From contig CABWZI010000010.1 of the NCBI GenBank assembly GCA_902509905.1, forward strand, positions 1 through 57,183: a DNA stretch of 57,183 nucleotides, in the 5' to 3' direction. Position numbers and translations under genes: made by a program. The notes beneath the pieces are model-generated. The model worked only from the letters and a program-made list of their open reading frames with translations, had not been told where the DNA came from and ran no database searches. This stretch comes from an uncultured Gammaproteobacteria bacterium (GTDB lineage: Bacteria; Pseudomonadota; Gammaproteobacteria; PS1; Pseudothioglobaceae). How positions within the stretch are numbered: the stretch's first letter is position 1; the number at the start of each line of letters is the position of its first letter. Below, piece by piece: positions 46,734 through 56,256 of the stretch.

Positions 46734-47900
46734 TTATCCAGCAAGCCTAACCTGCTGGTGTTCCAAAAGCTTAGAATTAAATTTTTTTGGACTCACTGAA
46801 TCCAAAAGTGATTGTTTTGTCAACTCAAACATACTCATACCCAGAAGTTTGGAATCAGAATTTTTATCAGAATCTAAGTTTGTCGGAAAAGCATACCCAT
46901 CTGTAGCACAAATAAGAACATTTTCAATCAGTCTGTCTGAGAGGGTTTTATGATTTAACAAAGAAGGATAGATATGGGTAATAATTTTAAAATAATCTAT
47001 ATGCTCCATAGTCTTTCCAAAGGCTGATGAGATCTGAAGGAGATTGCCCATTCTATGAAAATCATTTGTATTGTTTGATCCAGCTGCATGAAATATAGCA
47101 GGATTAAAAAAAATCCCATCTCCCTTAGACATTGAATTTTGAACTGCAAATTGGTTAAAAAATTCACCAAAATTTGAATCTCTCCAAGTCAAGTAACCTA
47201 AATCATATTGTTGTGAATAAGGCAGTACAATAGTAGGTCCACTTTCTAAGGGCATATCAGTATGAGCAATACCGCCTTGCAAAGTAAGATAGTTTGAAAG
47301 TCGATGTATTGAGATTGGAAATTTTTCAACGACTTTATTTTCTTGAAAACCTAAATGATAGTCTCTATGCGGCTTCTGCATATCCCCGCCTGGTCTAACA
47401 ATATTTACTTGAGCTGTCATTTGCGAATTAGGACCACACCATGACTCAGCAATTATTTTTACTAAATCATTAGAATAATAATTGATAAAGGCGTCTGCGT
47501 TATCCATCGCAACCTTTTGAAAGCTATTCCAGATTCTGGTATTAGTCCCTGAGGCAAAGTGGTCATTACTGGAACCGTTTTCTCTTTTAACAATCTTTTC
47601 AAAAATGACATTACTTTGATCTATTACGTCTTCACTGTAAAGATTTCGAATTACAAAGACACCTGGTCCATTTTCTAGAACGTGATGCATCTCAGTTTTC
47701 AGTTTTATTTCTTGTTTAATATTGCCAACAAAAGAGACAAAGTCTTTCGCATCATATATAACGACATTGTTTGAAATTGAATCTGATAGCGGATAGTCGT
47801 CTTTTAAAGTCTCCTGAGAACAAATATTGGTTAACTCATCATAATCAATATCTGACTCACTAAAATACACTTGATTTGATTTAGGAGATTTTGCTTTCAT
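46734..47900 (-). CDS. Phytanoyl-CoA dioxygenase-family protein in the inositol operon
   Basis: A 388-residue putative Fe(II)/2-oxoglutarate dioxygenase. The core (about 160-295) keeps an H-x-D pair H178/D180 (KPHRDYHLG), the distal H271 (AIFHAAGSNN) and R283 for 2-oxoglutarate, so the active site looks complete. The first 100 and last 90 residues match nothing I recognise. It lies 2 nt after iolD and 27 nt before iolE, on the same transcript. It is not a standard iol gene. Possible jobs are hydroxylation or oxidative O-demethylation of an inositol derivative; this is inference. Confidence 0.75.
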   Translation of the reverse strand: MKAKSPKSNQVYFSESDIDYDELTNICSQETLKDDYPLSDSISNNVVIYDAKDFVSFVGNIKQEIKLKTEMHHVLENGPGVFVIRNLYSEDVIDQSNVIFEKIVKRENGSSNDHFASGTNTRIWNSFQKVAMDNADAFINYYSNDLVKIIAESWCGPNSQMTAQVNIVRPGGDMQKPHRDYHLGFQENKVVEKFPISIHRLSNYLTLQGGIAHTDMPLESGPTIVLPYSQQYDLGYLTWRDSNFGEFFNQFAVQNSMSKGDGIFFNPAIFHAAGSNNTNDFHRMGNLLQISSAFGKTMEHIDYFKIITHIYPSLLNHKTLSDRLIENVLICATDGYAFPTNLDSDKNSDSKLLGMSMFELTKQSLLDSVSPKKFNSKLLEHQQVRLAG

Positions 47901-47902
47901 TT

Positions 47903-49759
47903 CTAATAAGGCTGATTAGTCTTCGACTTCTTATAAGCACTAAGAACTTCATCGCCCTTTTCATTTGAGGAAACCTGAGGCACAGCAACCTCCCACCAGC
48001 AGCCCCCTTCAGGGCTTATTTTATGAGAGTCAGTTACAATGCTTATTACATAGGACTTTGAAGACGCTCTTGCCCTTTTTAAAGCTGCAGCTAATTCAGT
48101 AATATCCTCAACATGCTCTGAGTGAGCTCCAAGTGATTTTGCATGCAATGCAAAATTAATTTCTGGATAACCATCATCTGCACTGTTGCAGTCTTTTAGT
48201 AAATTATTAAAAGAACGATTACCTGTTGCATTTTGAAGACGGTTGATGCATGAAAAACCTCTATTATCAAGAACCACAGCAATAATTTTCTGACCTAGCA
48301 TGACGCTGGTAGCTAACTCTGAATTGAGCATAAGGTATGACCCATCTCCAACAAGAACTATAACCTCTCTATCTGGCTGTGCCATCTTAACACCCAGCCC
48401 ACCTGCGATCTCATAACCCATACATGAAAAACCATATTCAGAATGATACCCCCCTATTTGTTCGGTCCTCCAAAGCTTATGAAGCTCACCCGGTAAACTC
48501 CCAGCTGCACAAACTACAATATCACTTGCCTCTCCATTTCTCTTTACCTCACCAAGCACCTGAGCATCTGTAGGTAAATCATCCGCCTTATCAGAAGGAT
48601 TATTTATAGAAGTTATATCTTCGTAGTAGTCGTTCCAATTTGAAGCTTCTATTTCTGACTCTTGAAACCAATCTTTTGATGCTGCCCAATTATCTAGCTG
48701 CTCATCAAGTTTTTCTATCCCAAGCTTTGCATCGCCCCATAAAGAGTATGCATTATGTTTAATTGTGTCAAACCTTGCTACATTTAATTGAATGAGTTTT
48801 TTATCAGAAAATAACGCCCTTGATCCTGAAATAAAATCATTCAACCTTGTTCCAATTGCTAAAACTGTATCAGCTTGTCTTGCTAGGTTATTAGCTGCAT
48901 TTGACCCAGTAACCCCTATAGCTCCTACATAGCCGGGATGGTTCCATGCAAGTGCACCTTTTCCAGCAGAGGTTTCTGCAACAGGGATTTTATATTTTTT
49001 TGAAAATTCTTGAAGTGTGTTACATGCGTCAGCATAATGAACACCACCGCCCGCGATAATCAAAGGTTTTTTTGAATTTTTTAAGATTTCAACTGCTTGA
49101 ACTAACTCATCTTCATCAATCTTTATCTTCCGAATAGTATGAACTCGTTGTTTAAAAAATTCCTCGGGATAATCGAATGCTTCTGCTTGAACATCCTGAG
49201 GCAGTGAAATTGTTACTGGTCCACAATTTTCAGGATCCAAAAGTGTTTGCATAGCTACAGGCAAACTATTAATAATTTGTTCTGGTCTCATGATGCGGTC
49301 AAAATACCTGCTTACAGGTTTAAAGCAGTCATTAACACTAACTGTTGGATCAGAAAAATCCTCTAATTGCTGAAGTACTGGATCTGGTGTTCTACTCGCA
49401 AAGTAATCACCAGGTAATAACAGAACAGGCAAGCGATTTACGTGTGCTAATGCAGCTGCTGTTACCATATTAGTAGCTCCAGGGCCTATTGAACTGGTGC
49501 ATGCCATCATCCTTTGACGATTATTAGCTTTTGCATATGCGATTGCTGAGTGGACCATGCCTTGCTCACTATGGCCACGGTAGGTTGGCAATTGATCCTG
49601 ACATTCAGTCAAGGCCTGACCAATTCCAGCAACATTTCCATGGCCAAAAATTGCAAAAACACCGGCAAATATTGGCTGCATACCTTCATCAGTCTCAATA
49701 TATTGGGATGATAAATATCTAACTATTGCCTGAGTCATTGTTAATCTTATAGTTTTCAT
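47903..49759 (-). CDS. iolD: 3D-(3,5/4)-trihydroxycyclohexane-1,2-dione hydrolase
   Basis: A 618-residue ThDP enzyme of the acetolactate synthase superfamily. The catalytic glutamate is E65 (TYRGHSEQGMVH), the ThDP/Mg motif is GDGSYLMLNSE with downstream N (VVLDNRGFSC), and IGPGATNMVTAAA is conserved. It opens the ring of the dione to 5-deoxy-glucuronate. It overlaps iolC by 4 nt. Confidence 0.95.
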   Translation of the reverse strand: MKTIRLTMTQAIVRYLSSQYIETDEGMQPIFAGVFAIFGHGNVAGIGQALTECQDQLPTYRGHSEQGMVHSAIAYAKANNRQRMMACTSSIGPGATNMVTAAALAHVNRLPVLLLPGDYFASRTPDPVLQQLEDFSDPTVSVNDCFKPVSRYFDRIMRPEQIINSLPVAMQTLLDPENCGPVTISLPQDVQAEAFDYPEEFFKQRVHTIRKIKIDEDELVQAVEILKNSKKPLIIAGGGVHYADACNTLQEFSKKYKIPVAETSAGKGALAWNHPGYVGAIGVTGSNAANNLARQADTVLAIGTRLNDFISGSRALFSDKKLIQLNVARFDTIKHNAYSLWGDAKLGIEKLDEQLDNWAASKDWFQESEIEASNWNDYYEDITSINNPSDKADDLPTDAQVLGEVKRNGEASDIVVCAAGSLPGELHKLWRTEQIGGYHSEYGFSCMGYEIAGGLGVKMAQPDREVIVLVGDGSYLMLNSELATSVMLGQKIIAVVLDNRGFSCINRLQNATGNRSFNNLLKDCNSADDGYPEINFALHAKSLGAHSEHVEDITELAAALKRARASSKSYVISIVTDSHKISPEGGCWWEVAVPQVSSNEKGDEVLSAYKKSKTNQPY

Positions 49760-51672
49760 TGCTGGATCTCCTCCCTATTTTTTTTCCAAACTTTAATCAA
49801 ATCAATGTAATTCATTGATACAGAATCAACTAGCTCTTCATCAGTTATTTTATTTTGCATCCATAGTTCAGCTGGATCATAAAAAATTGTTCTACCTACC
49901 GTAAAACCCTTGCAAATAGGATACTTTGCAGCCACATCAAATGACTTTTTAACAATGTCGATAGGTGCAGAAAGTCCTAATAATAATACACCTTGACAGT
50001 GTGAATCACTCGTGTTTATGATAGTACTCACTCGCTTCCATGAACTCTCTGTCATTGAAGGAAGTTTCCACCAGTCGGGTTTAATTTCTAAGTCATAAAA
50101 TCTTTGTAAGATATTTGGAATAGCTATCTCATCATTTTCAAATTCTGAAGGCGGAATAACTTCTAGCAAAAGTTGATGGCCACTTTGAAGACAAGCAAAA
50201 TAGAGTTCTTTAATTTTTTGTTCTTGTTTATTTTTTAGTTCTTCAGAATCATCTGGGTGATAGAAAAATAAGCACTTAACAGTATGCGTTAGGGGCCAAG
50301 ATTGTATCTTTGAACCAATAGATTGTTCACCTTCAAACTTGAGTGGTCTTGAGCTTGGAAGCTCTACGGGCCTTCCAATCCACCATGACTTTTCAGCAAT
50401 TGAATTGAGTGCATCCTCTCCATAAGTATCGTCAATTAACACACCAATATTTTTTTCTGGGATATTGAGTTTATCAATAGCTTTTTGAGTTGACTTAATG
50501 AATAGTTTTTTTATCTTACTGATTTGTTTAAAATCCACTCCATACTTTTTAGCAAGATCCAATAGCTGTTTTCGATGATCAAAAGCGAAACCAAAAATCT
50601 CAGGTTCCTCTTTACTTCTAAAACTGACTCTATGAAGATGGTTTAAGGTTAAATCTGAACTTGGATTAGGTATTTTGGTAGCATTTTCTAGATAGTAGAA
50701 TAATTCTACTTCCCCAGGAATTGCAGGCGCACATCCATGACGGGATACTACTAATGCCCCAGAAGCGTTTGCATAATTGGCACTTGTTTCAAGACTTTCC
50801 CCTCTTAGATAACCTCGAAGAAATCCTGACATAAATGCATCGCCAGCACCCAAAACATTAAGAATGTCCACTTGTTTTCCACGTATTACTTTGAAGTTAT
50901 CTGCACTCTCTGGGATATCATTAGTAATAACGGTGCACCCTAATGGACCTAACTTTAAAACAATAATTGAATCACTCAGCTCTCTAATTTTAAATAGTGC
51001 GGAAATGGTATCTTCACTTCCACCTGCGATATGAATCTCTTCCTCAGTTCCAACAATAACATCACAGTAAGGAAGTATTGTTTGTAAGTGCTGACTGACA
51101 TCATCGCTTGCTACAAATCGCGATTCACCATCACCCAGCTCTGTTAACCCCCAAAGCACAGGACGATAATCAATATCAACAATAACTTGAGTATCAGAGG
51201 CTTTCGCGTATTCAATTGCCTTCATACTCGTTTGATAAGTGCTGTCTGAAGAAAAATGTGTTCCAGTGATAAGCAAAGACCTGCTACTTGCGATATAGTC
51301 TTTAGTGAAATCATTTTCACTAATTGCCATATCAGCACAATCTTTGCGATAAAAAATAAGTGGAAAGGTTTCCTTATCCTGTATCCCTAAAACAACTAAA
51401 CCAGTTAGTCTCTCTTTATCGGTAATGACATGTGAGGTGTCTACGCCAACGCTCTCTAGCTCATTACGAACAAATCGTCCCATATGTTCATTTCCAACAC
51501 GAGTAAGCATGGCTGAATTAAGACCAAGTTTAGAGCAACCATAAGCTATATTTGCTGATGATCCCCCCAAATATTTGGCAAAACTACCCATATTTTCTAG
51601 GCTAGAGCCAATCTGTTGGCCATAAAAGTCTACAGCGGCCCTACCTAAACAAATAATATCAATTGACTTCAT
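49756..51672 (-). CDS. iolC: IolC kinase fused to DUF2090
   Basis: A 638-residue fusion. Residues 1-335 are a PfkB kinase (CLGRAAVDFYGQQIGSSLE, YLGGSSANIAYGCSKLGL, NVLGAGDAFMSGFLRGYLRG) that phosphorylates 5-dehydro-2-deoxy-gluconate. Residues 345-638 are DUF2090, an aldolase-like barrel (FGFAFDHRKQLLDLAKKYGV, GVLIDDTYGEDAL, KGFTVGRTIFYDPAELW). Such fusions are frequent in proteobacterial inositol clusters. A separate IolJ-type aldolase is also encoded, so the DUF2090 part may be redundant or serve another step. Confidence 0.93.
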   Translation of the reverse strand: MKSIDIICLGRAAVDFYGQQIGSSLENMGSFAKYLGGSSANIAYGCSKLGLNSAMLTRVGNEHMGRFVRNELESVGVDTSHVITDKERLTGLVVLGIQDKETFPLIFYRKDCADMAISENDFTKDYIASSRSLLITGTHFSSDSTYQTSMKAIEYAKASDTQVIVDIDYRPVLWGLTELGDGESRFVASDDVSQHLQTILPYCDVIVGTEEEIHIAGGSEDTISALFKIRELSDSIIVLKLGPLGCTVITNDIPESADNFKVIRGKQVDILNVLGAGDAFMSGFLRGYLRGESLETSANYANASGALVVSRHGCAPAIPGEVELFYYLENATKIPNPSSDLTLNHLHRVSFRSKEEPEIFGFAFDHRKQLLDLAKKYGVDFKQISKIKKLFIKSTQKAIDKLNIPEKNIGVLIDDTYGEDALNSIAEKSWWIGRPVELPSSRPLKFEGEQSIGSKIQSWPLTHTVKCLFFYHPDDSEELKNKQEQKIKELYFACLQSGHQLLLEVIPPSEFENDEIAIPNILQRFYDLEIKPDWWKLPSMTESSWKRVSTIINTSDSHCQGVLLLGLSAPIDIVKKSFDVAAKYPICKGFTVGRTIFYDPAELWMQNKITDEELVDSVSMNYIDLIKVWKKNREEIQQ

Positions 51673-52469
51673 TATTTCTCAAGCATCCACTCATGTTTAG
51701 GATCATTATTAAATATCCATTGCCTTTTAGGGCCTGCCATTACATTCAAATAGTATGAATCGTATCCATGCGGAACACCAACTGGATGATATCCTTTTGG
51801 AACAAGAACAACACACTTATCCTCGACAGCCATTGTCTCATCAATGGATAAATCATCAGTATAAACCCTCTGAAAAGCAAACCCTTGAGGTGGGTTAACT
51901 CGATGATAATATGTTTCTTCTAAATAGGTCTCGACTGGGATATTGTCTGAATCATGCTTGTGAGGTGGGTAGCTAGACCAATTACCTGATGGCGTTTTAA
52001 CCTCAACTACAAGGAGACTATCAGCCTTTTCTTGTTCTGGAAGTATATTACAAATAAATCTCTCATTACTCCCTTCACCTCTAACCTCGCTAGACATTTC
52101 ATCAGGCTTAATATGTCTCGCTGGAAAGTTACCAAATCCAGGAGCAATTGCAATAGCTAACTCCAATTTAGTTAGAGCAGTAATTTTTATTTTGCTTTTA
52201 TTTGGAGCATATATAGCATGAGGATTGATATCATCAAAAACACTCATCCTCTCTCCCACACTTTTAAACTCTTGCTCATCAACGCTTATATTCGCCATTC
52301 CAGATAAAATCACTAAACAGCATTCATTGGATTCGTCCTCCCAATCTAATAACTCGAATTCTTTAAGATCATGAGCTTCAAAACCTACAAAATCCCAATT
52401 TGCAGATTGGGGAGTAATTTTTTGATAACAACTACCTTTAATATTTTTTGGTCGACTTAATAATGACAT
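51672..52469 (-). CDS. iolB: 5-deoxy-glucuronate isomerase
   Basis: A 265-residue bicupin with canonical IolB features: WDFVGFEAHDL, GMANISVDEQEF, IYAPNKSKIKI, SSYPPHKHDSDNIPVETYLEETYYHRVNPPQGF (in parts) carrying the metal-binding His/Glu residues, VPKGYHPVGVPHGYDSYYLNVMAG. It isomerises 5-deoxy-glucuronate to 5-dehydro-2-deoxy-gluconate. It abuts the regulator upstream with no gap and overlaps iolC by 1 nt. Confidence 0.93.
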   Translation of the reverse strand: MSLLSRPKNIKGSCYQKITPQSANWDFVGFEAHDLKEFELLDWEDESNECCLVILSGMANISVDEQEFKSVGERMSVFDDINPHAIYAPNKSKIKITALTKLELAIAIAPGFGNFPARHIKPDEMSSEVRGEGSNERFICNILPEQEKADSLLVVEVKTPSGNWSSYPPHKHDSDNIPVETYLEETYYHRVNPPQGFAFQRVYTDDLSIDETMAVEDKCVVLVPKGYHPVGVPHGYDSYYLNVMAGPKRQWIFNNDPKHEWMLEK

Positions 52470-53291
52470 TTAATTTCCTTGTTGATGATAGCCAATTGAA
52501 ATACATATTGCTTGAACTAAACACATCGTTGCCCCCAAGGATCTAAATGTATGAATTTCAGCTTCATGAATACTAAATAAAAAATCCGCAAGATGTGCTA
52601 TTGGATTTAACTCAGTATCAGTTAAGAGAATAACCTTTGAGTTAGCCTTTTTAGCAGCCTTAACTGCCTGAGTAGTATTTTCATTATATGGGTTATAAGT
52701 AATAGCAATAAATACTGTTTTTTCATCGAGCCAATTTGATAAGTTTTCTACTTCATTTGTATCATTAGTTATTCGGCATCTTATACCAAGATTATTCAAC
52801 ATATAGTAGAAATAATTGGCTACAGGTTGTGCTCTATTTGTGCCACATAAAATAACTTCACTTGCCTCACATAGTGCCAAAACTGAATCTTCTATTAAAT
52901 CAATATCAGTATTTTCAGCAAGCAGTTGAGTTGCAGCAACATTACGTTTTGTAATATCATAAAAGATGTTGGACGAGTCTGTTGCAGTGTCACTTTCAGT
53001 GATATTTTTTACATCTGTAATTCGCTGCTGATAATTTATTGTTGTTTGAGCAATTCTTACTTTGAATAATGATTGTAATTCAGCAAATCCACTAAACCCA
53101 AAATGCTTTGCAAATCGAACTAGTGTTGACGGGTACACACCAATATCTGAAGCAATTACTGCAAGTGTATTAATTGCTAGATTTTGAGGCTGATCAATGA
53201 TATAGAATGCAATCAACTTCATTTTCTTACTCAAGGAAGGGTAGCTTTCTTGAAGCAAATTATTTAATTCATTAATATTAGTGGGACTCAT
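52470..53291 (-). CDS. MurR/RpiR family regulator
   Basis: A 273-residue protein with an N-terminal HTH (about 1-77: YPSLSKKMKLIAFYIIDQP, VIASDIGVYPSTLVRFAKHFGFSGFAELQ) and a SIS sugar-phosphate domain (about 125-260: VILCGTNRAQPVANYFYYML, KTVFIAITYNPYNENTTQAVKAA). It is inside the operon between iolG and iolB, and most likely controls it in response to an inositol-derived phosphate (IolR-like). Confidence 0.9.
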   Translation of the reverse strand: MSPTNINELNNLLQESYPSLSKKMKLIAFYIIDQPQNLAINTLAVIASDIGVYPSTLVRFAKHFGFSGFAELQSLFKVRIAQTTINYQQRITDVKNITESDTATDSSNIFYDITKRNVAATQLLAENTDIDLIEDSVLALCEASEVILCGTNRAQPVANYFYYMLNNLGIRCRITNDTNEVENLSNWLDEKTVFIAITYNPYNENTTQAVKAAKKANSKVILLTDTELNPIAHLADFLFSIHEAEIHTFRSLGATMCLVQAICISIGYHQQGN

Positions 53292-53302
53292 TCAATTACG
53301 AG

Positions 53303-54283
53303 TTATAAATTTTCTGGCAAGCCAGATTTAAGAGATTTTGTTGCAGCTTCTGCGATTTTTAAAGCAAGAACACCATCTGAAATATCCACACTTGGCTTAA
53401 TGCCTTGATGATAGGACTCCATAAAATGAAGCAGCTCATTATGGTATGCCTTTTCATATCGCTCTAGAAAAAAATGCTTAGCTTTAGATTGGGTAATGCC
53501 ATCGGCATTACTCAGAACTACTTTATCTTCTAACTCATTCTTAACCTGAAGCATGCCTTTCTCACCAAAAGCCTCAATCCTTTGATCATAACCAAAGGAA
53601 GCTTGTCGACCATTAAGAATAGTAACTATTGCCCCTTTTTTCATATTCATGATGACACTAGCTGTATCTACATCTCTAGCCTTTTTGATATCTTCATTAT
53701 TGGCAGTTGCTGATACATAGATGCTATCCGGAGTATCACCTAAAATCCAACAGGCCATATCAAAATCATGAATCATCATATCGTGAAATAAACCACCAGA
53801 GCTTTGAATATAATCGATTGAAGGTGGCGCAGGATCATGGGAGGTGATCACCAATGATTGAATAGAGCCAATAAAATTTGAATCCACTTTGCTCTTTAAG
53901 TTTGCCATATTAGGATCAAATCGTCTATTAAACCCAAGCATGCAGACAATACCACTTTGCTCTACCAATTTAGCACAAGATTCTGCTCTTTTAAGACTAA
54001 GATCTATTGGCTTTTCGCAAAAAACTGGCTTACCAACTTCAGAGCACTTTTCTATTAAATCAGCATGGGTTGCGGTACTACTGGCAATAATGTAAGCATC
54101 AATGTCTTCATTGCTAAAAGCTTCATCAATTGTTAGAACTTGAGCACTATATTTTTTTGCCAAGTCCTCAGCTGCTGGTTGGTTAACATCAACTACAGAA
54201 TGAAGAATTGCATTTTTTTCACTAGCAATAGCAATTGCATGAACAATTCCAATTCTACCAGCTCCAATTAAACATATATTCAT
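53303..54283 (-). CDS. iolG: Inositol 2-dehydrogenase
   Basis: A 326-residue Gfo/Idh/MocA dehydrogenase: GAGRIGIVHAIAI Rossmann motif, VFCEKPIDLSLKRAES with the catalytic lysine, GFNRRFDPNM, and the GGLFHDMMIHDFDMACWILGD segment with the conserved D-x3-H of inositol dehydrogenases. It oxidises myo-inositol to 2-keto-myo-inositol with NAD+. It lies between the transporter ATPase (9 nt) and the regulator (11 nt). Confidence 0.93.
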   Translation of the reverse strand: MNICLIGAGRIGIVHAIAIASEKNAILHSVVDVNQPAAEDLAKKYSAQVLTIDEAFSNEDIDAYIIASSTATHADLIEKCSEVGKPVFCEKPIDLSLKRAESCAKLVEQSGIVCMLGFNRRFDPNMANLKSKVDSNFIGSIQSLVITSHDPAPPSIDYIQSSGGLFHDMMIHDFDMACWILGDTPDSIYVSATANNEDIKKARDVDTASVIMNMKKGAIVTILNGRQASFGYDQRIEAFGEKGMLQVKNELEDKVVLSNADGITQSKAKHFFLERYEKAYHNELLHFMESYHQGIKPSVDISDGVLALKIAEAATKSLKSGLPENL

Positions 54284-54292
54284 GACTCATTC

Positions 54293-55060
54293 CTATTTTT
54301 TTAATTCTGACAATTCTTTATTGCCTGACATCAGGAGTTGTAATTCTTGAAAATCAATCTCACCGGCTTTTGCAGTTCCAAGAGTTTCGCCTCTAGATAA
54401 GACTGTAAACTTATCTCCAACAGCTAAAGCATGAGAAACATTATGAGAAATAAATACAACAGCAACACCTTTTTCTCGGACTCTTTCAATCGTTTTTAAT
54501 ACATTTGAAGTCTGATATACACCTAAAGCTGATGTTGGTTCATCCAGTATCAAAATCTTAGCTCCAAAAAACACAGCTCGTGCAATTGCTACAGTTTGTC
54601 TTTCGCCTCCTGATAGAGTTCCTATTGATTGGCCAGGATCCCTTAATTTAATTCCAATCTTATCCATTTCAGACATCAAAATTGAATCACATTTTTCAAA
54701 ATCCATGAGTGTGACCGGTCCAACTTTTTTTGTTAATTCCCTACCAAGCCAAAAATTACGTGACACTGACATCAAAGGAATTAATGCTAAATCTTGATAA
54801 ACTGTCGCAATCCCAACATCAATCGCTTCACGAGGGTTGTTGATTTCTATTTCTTTTCCATTAATATTAATCTTGCCTTTCGTTGGCTGATGTACGCCAG
54901 ACATAATTTTAATAAAAGTTGATTTACCAGCTCCATTGTCACCGAGTAAACAATGACATTCACCTGCTTTTATAGAAATTGAGACTCCTTTTAGAGCGTC
55001 AACATTTCCGAAGCTTTTATGAATATCCTTAAGTTCCATTAGAGGTGAACTACTCATCAT
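54293..55060 (-). CDS. Sugar/inositol ABC transporter ATP-binding protein
   Basis: A 255-residue single-domain ATPase: Walker A GDNGAGKST (40-48), signature LSGGERQTVAIARAV, Walker B ILILDEPTSALG, switch histidine in VVFISHNVSHAL. Most carbohydrate CUT2 ATPases (RbsA) have two fused domains; this short form is like FrcA of alphaproteobacteria. It powers uptake with the permease at 55057. Confidence 0.92.
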   Translation of the reverse strand: MMSSSPLMELKDIHKSFGNVDALKGVSISIKAGECHCLLGDNGAGKSTFIKIMSGVHQPTKGKININGKEIEINNPREAIDVGIATVYQDLALIPLMSVSRNFWLGRELTKKVGPVTLMDFEKCDSILMSEMDKIGIKLRDPGQSIGTLSGGERQTVAIARAVFFGAKILILDEPTSALGVYQTSNVLKTIERVREKGVAVVFISHNVSHALAVGDKFTVLSRGETLGTAKAGEIDFQELQLLMSGNKELSELKK

Positions 55061-56163
55061 TTTGCTCCCGTTATTAACTTACGAACATGGGTATTAAGTA
55101 TGACAGCTAGTAAAAGAAGCACACCTAGAAAAACTCTAAATAAGGAGCTTTCCACACCAATAAAGAATAAACCTTGTTGAACAACTCCAAATATTACAGC
55201 ACCAAGTGCAGCTCCAATAACTGATCCATATCCTCCAGTTAGCAAAGCCCCCCCAATAACTACTGAAATAATTGCTTCAAACTCTTTGAGGACTCCTCTA
55301 TCTGCAGAAGCTGATCCAAACTCCATAACCTGTGTCGTAGCGAAAACGGTTGCACAAAAAGCTGTAAATACAAACATTAGTATCTTAACTCTGTTCACTG
55401 GAACTCCAATGTGTTTTGCTGCTTGTGCGTCTCCACCAGAAGCATAAATCCAATTTCCAAAACGAGTTTTTGTTAATAAAAAATGAGCAAAAACAATTAA
55501 TCCTAAAGCCCAGACCATCATCATTGGTATTCCAGAAACAACAGGCTGTCCAGCTTTTGTTCCTGCAACAAATGTTTGAATTATGCCTTGTTCAGCGAGC
55601 CATTGAAATACACCAGTGAAAATTTCTCCACCAAAAATCGGTGCCAACCAATCATCCTGAGCAACCTCAGTTACACCACCTATGATTGTTTTTTTTGTAC
55701 TTATTATTGCAATAAAAATAGTTAGGCCTCTCAAGATATACAGAAAAGCTAAACTCACAATAAAAGAAGGTAGATTTGTACTGATAGTAATATAGCCTAT
55801 CAATGCGCCTATAGCCATTGATATAGCAAAGGCTGAAATTATACTTAGCCAAACAGGCCAACCCCACACTACTGAGGTAACAGCAATAACTATCCCAGCA
55901 AAACCTATCATAGATCCAACAGATAGATCAAATTCTCCTGCAATCATTAATAGACAAGCACCTACTGCAATAATTATAAATTGAGACGAGACTATTCCCC
56001 AGTTCATTGAGCCCTCTAAGGAAAACATTCCTGTATCGCGAGCCACTAAAAAAAAGAAAAGGAATACTAATATAACTCCAACAATTGCACCAAGATCAGG
56101 CCTCAGCATAACAGTTCTAAAATTACTACGGAGATTTGAATTATTCTTTACATCATTTGACAT
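55057..56163 (-). CDS. Sugar/inositol ABC transporter permease
   Basis: A 368-residue CUT2 (RbsC-like) permease with about ten membrane segments and family motifs MIAGEFDLSVGSMIGFAGIV, ISTNLPSFIVSLAFLYILRGLTIF, GGDAQAAKHIGVPVNRVKI, EFEAIISVVIGGALLTGGYGSVIGAALG. It overlaps the ATPase gene by 4 nt and is separated from the binding-protein gene by a 93-nt gap with a terminator-like hairpin. Inositol is the expected substrate from the neighbours. Confidence 0.93.
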   Translation of the reverse strand: MSNDVKNNSNLRSNFRTVMLRPDLGAIVGVILVFLFFFLVARDTGMFSLEGSMNWGIVSSQFIIIAVGACLLMIAGEFDLSVGSMIGFAGIVIAVTSVVWGWPVWLSIISAFAISMAIGALIGYITISTNLPSFIVSLAFLYILRGLTIFIAIISTKKTIIGGVTEVAQDDWLAPIFGGEIFTGVFQWLAEQGIIQTFVAGTKAGQPVVSGIPMMMVWALGLIVFAHFLLTKTRFGNWIYASGGDAQAAKHIGVPVNRVKILMFVFTAFCATVFATTQVMEFGSASADRGVLKEFEAIISVVIGGALLTGGYGSVIGAALGAVIFGVVQQGLFFIGVESSLFRVFLGVLLLLAVILNTHVRKLITGAK

Positions 56164-56192
56164 GATTTAATCCACTGAATTTATATCTAATT

Positions 56193-56238
56193 TAAAAAAA
56201 AATGCTACTCACTTATTCTTTCTAAAGTGAGTAGCATT
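56193..56238 (-). terminator. Terminator/attenuator after the binding-protein gene
   Basis: A perfect 14-bp stem, AATGCTACTCACTT (56201-56214) with AAGTGAGTAGCATT (56225-56238), 10-nt loop. On the minus-strand transcript a U-run follows (A-run 56194-56202 on the plus strand). It sits 18 nt after the binding-protein stop and should cut off most transcripts before the permease gene. Confidence 0.88.
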
Positions 56239-56256
56239 ATTGAGATCAACTAACTT

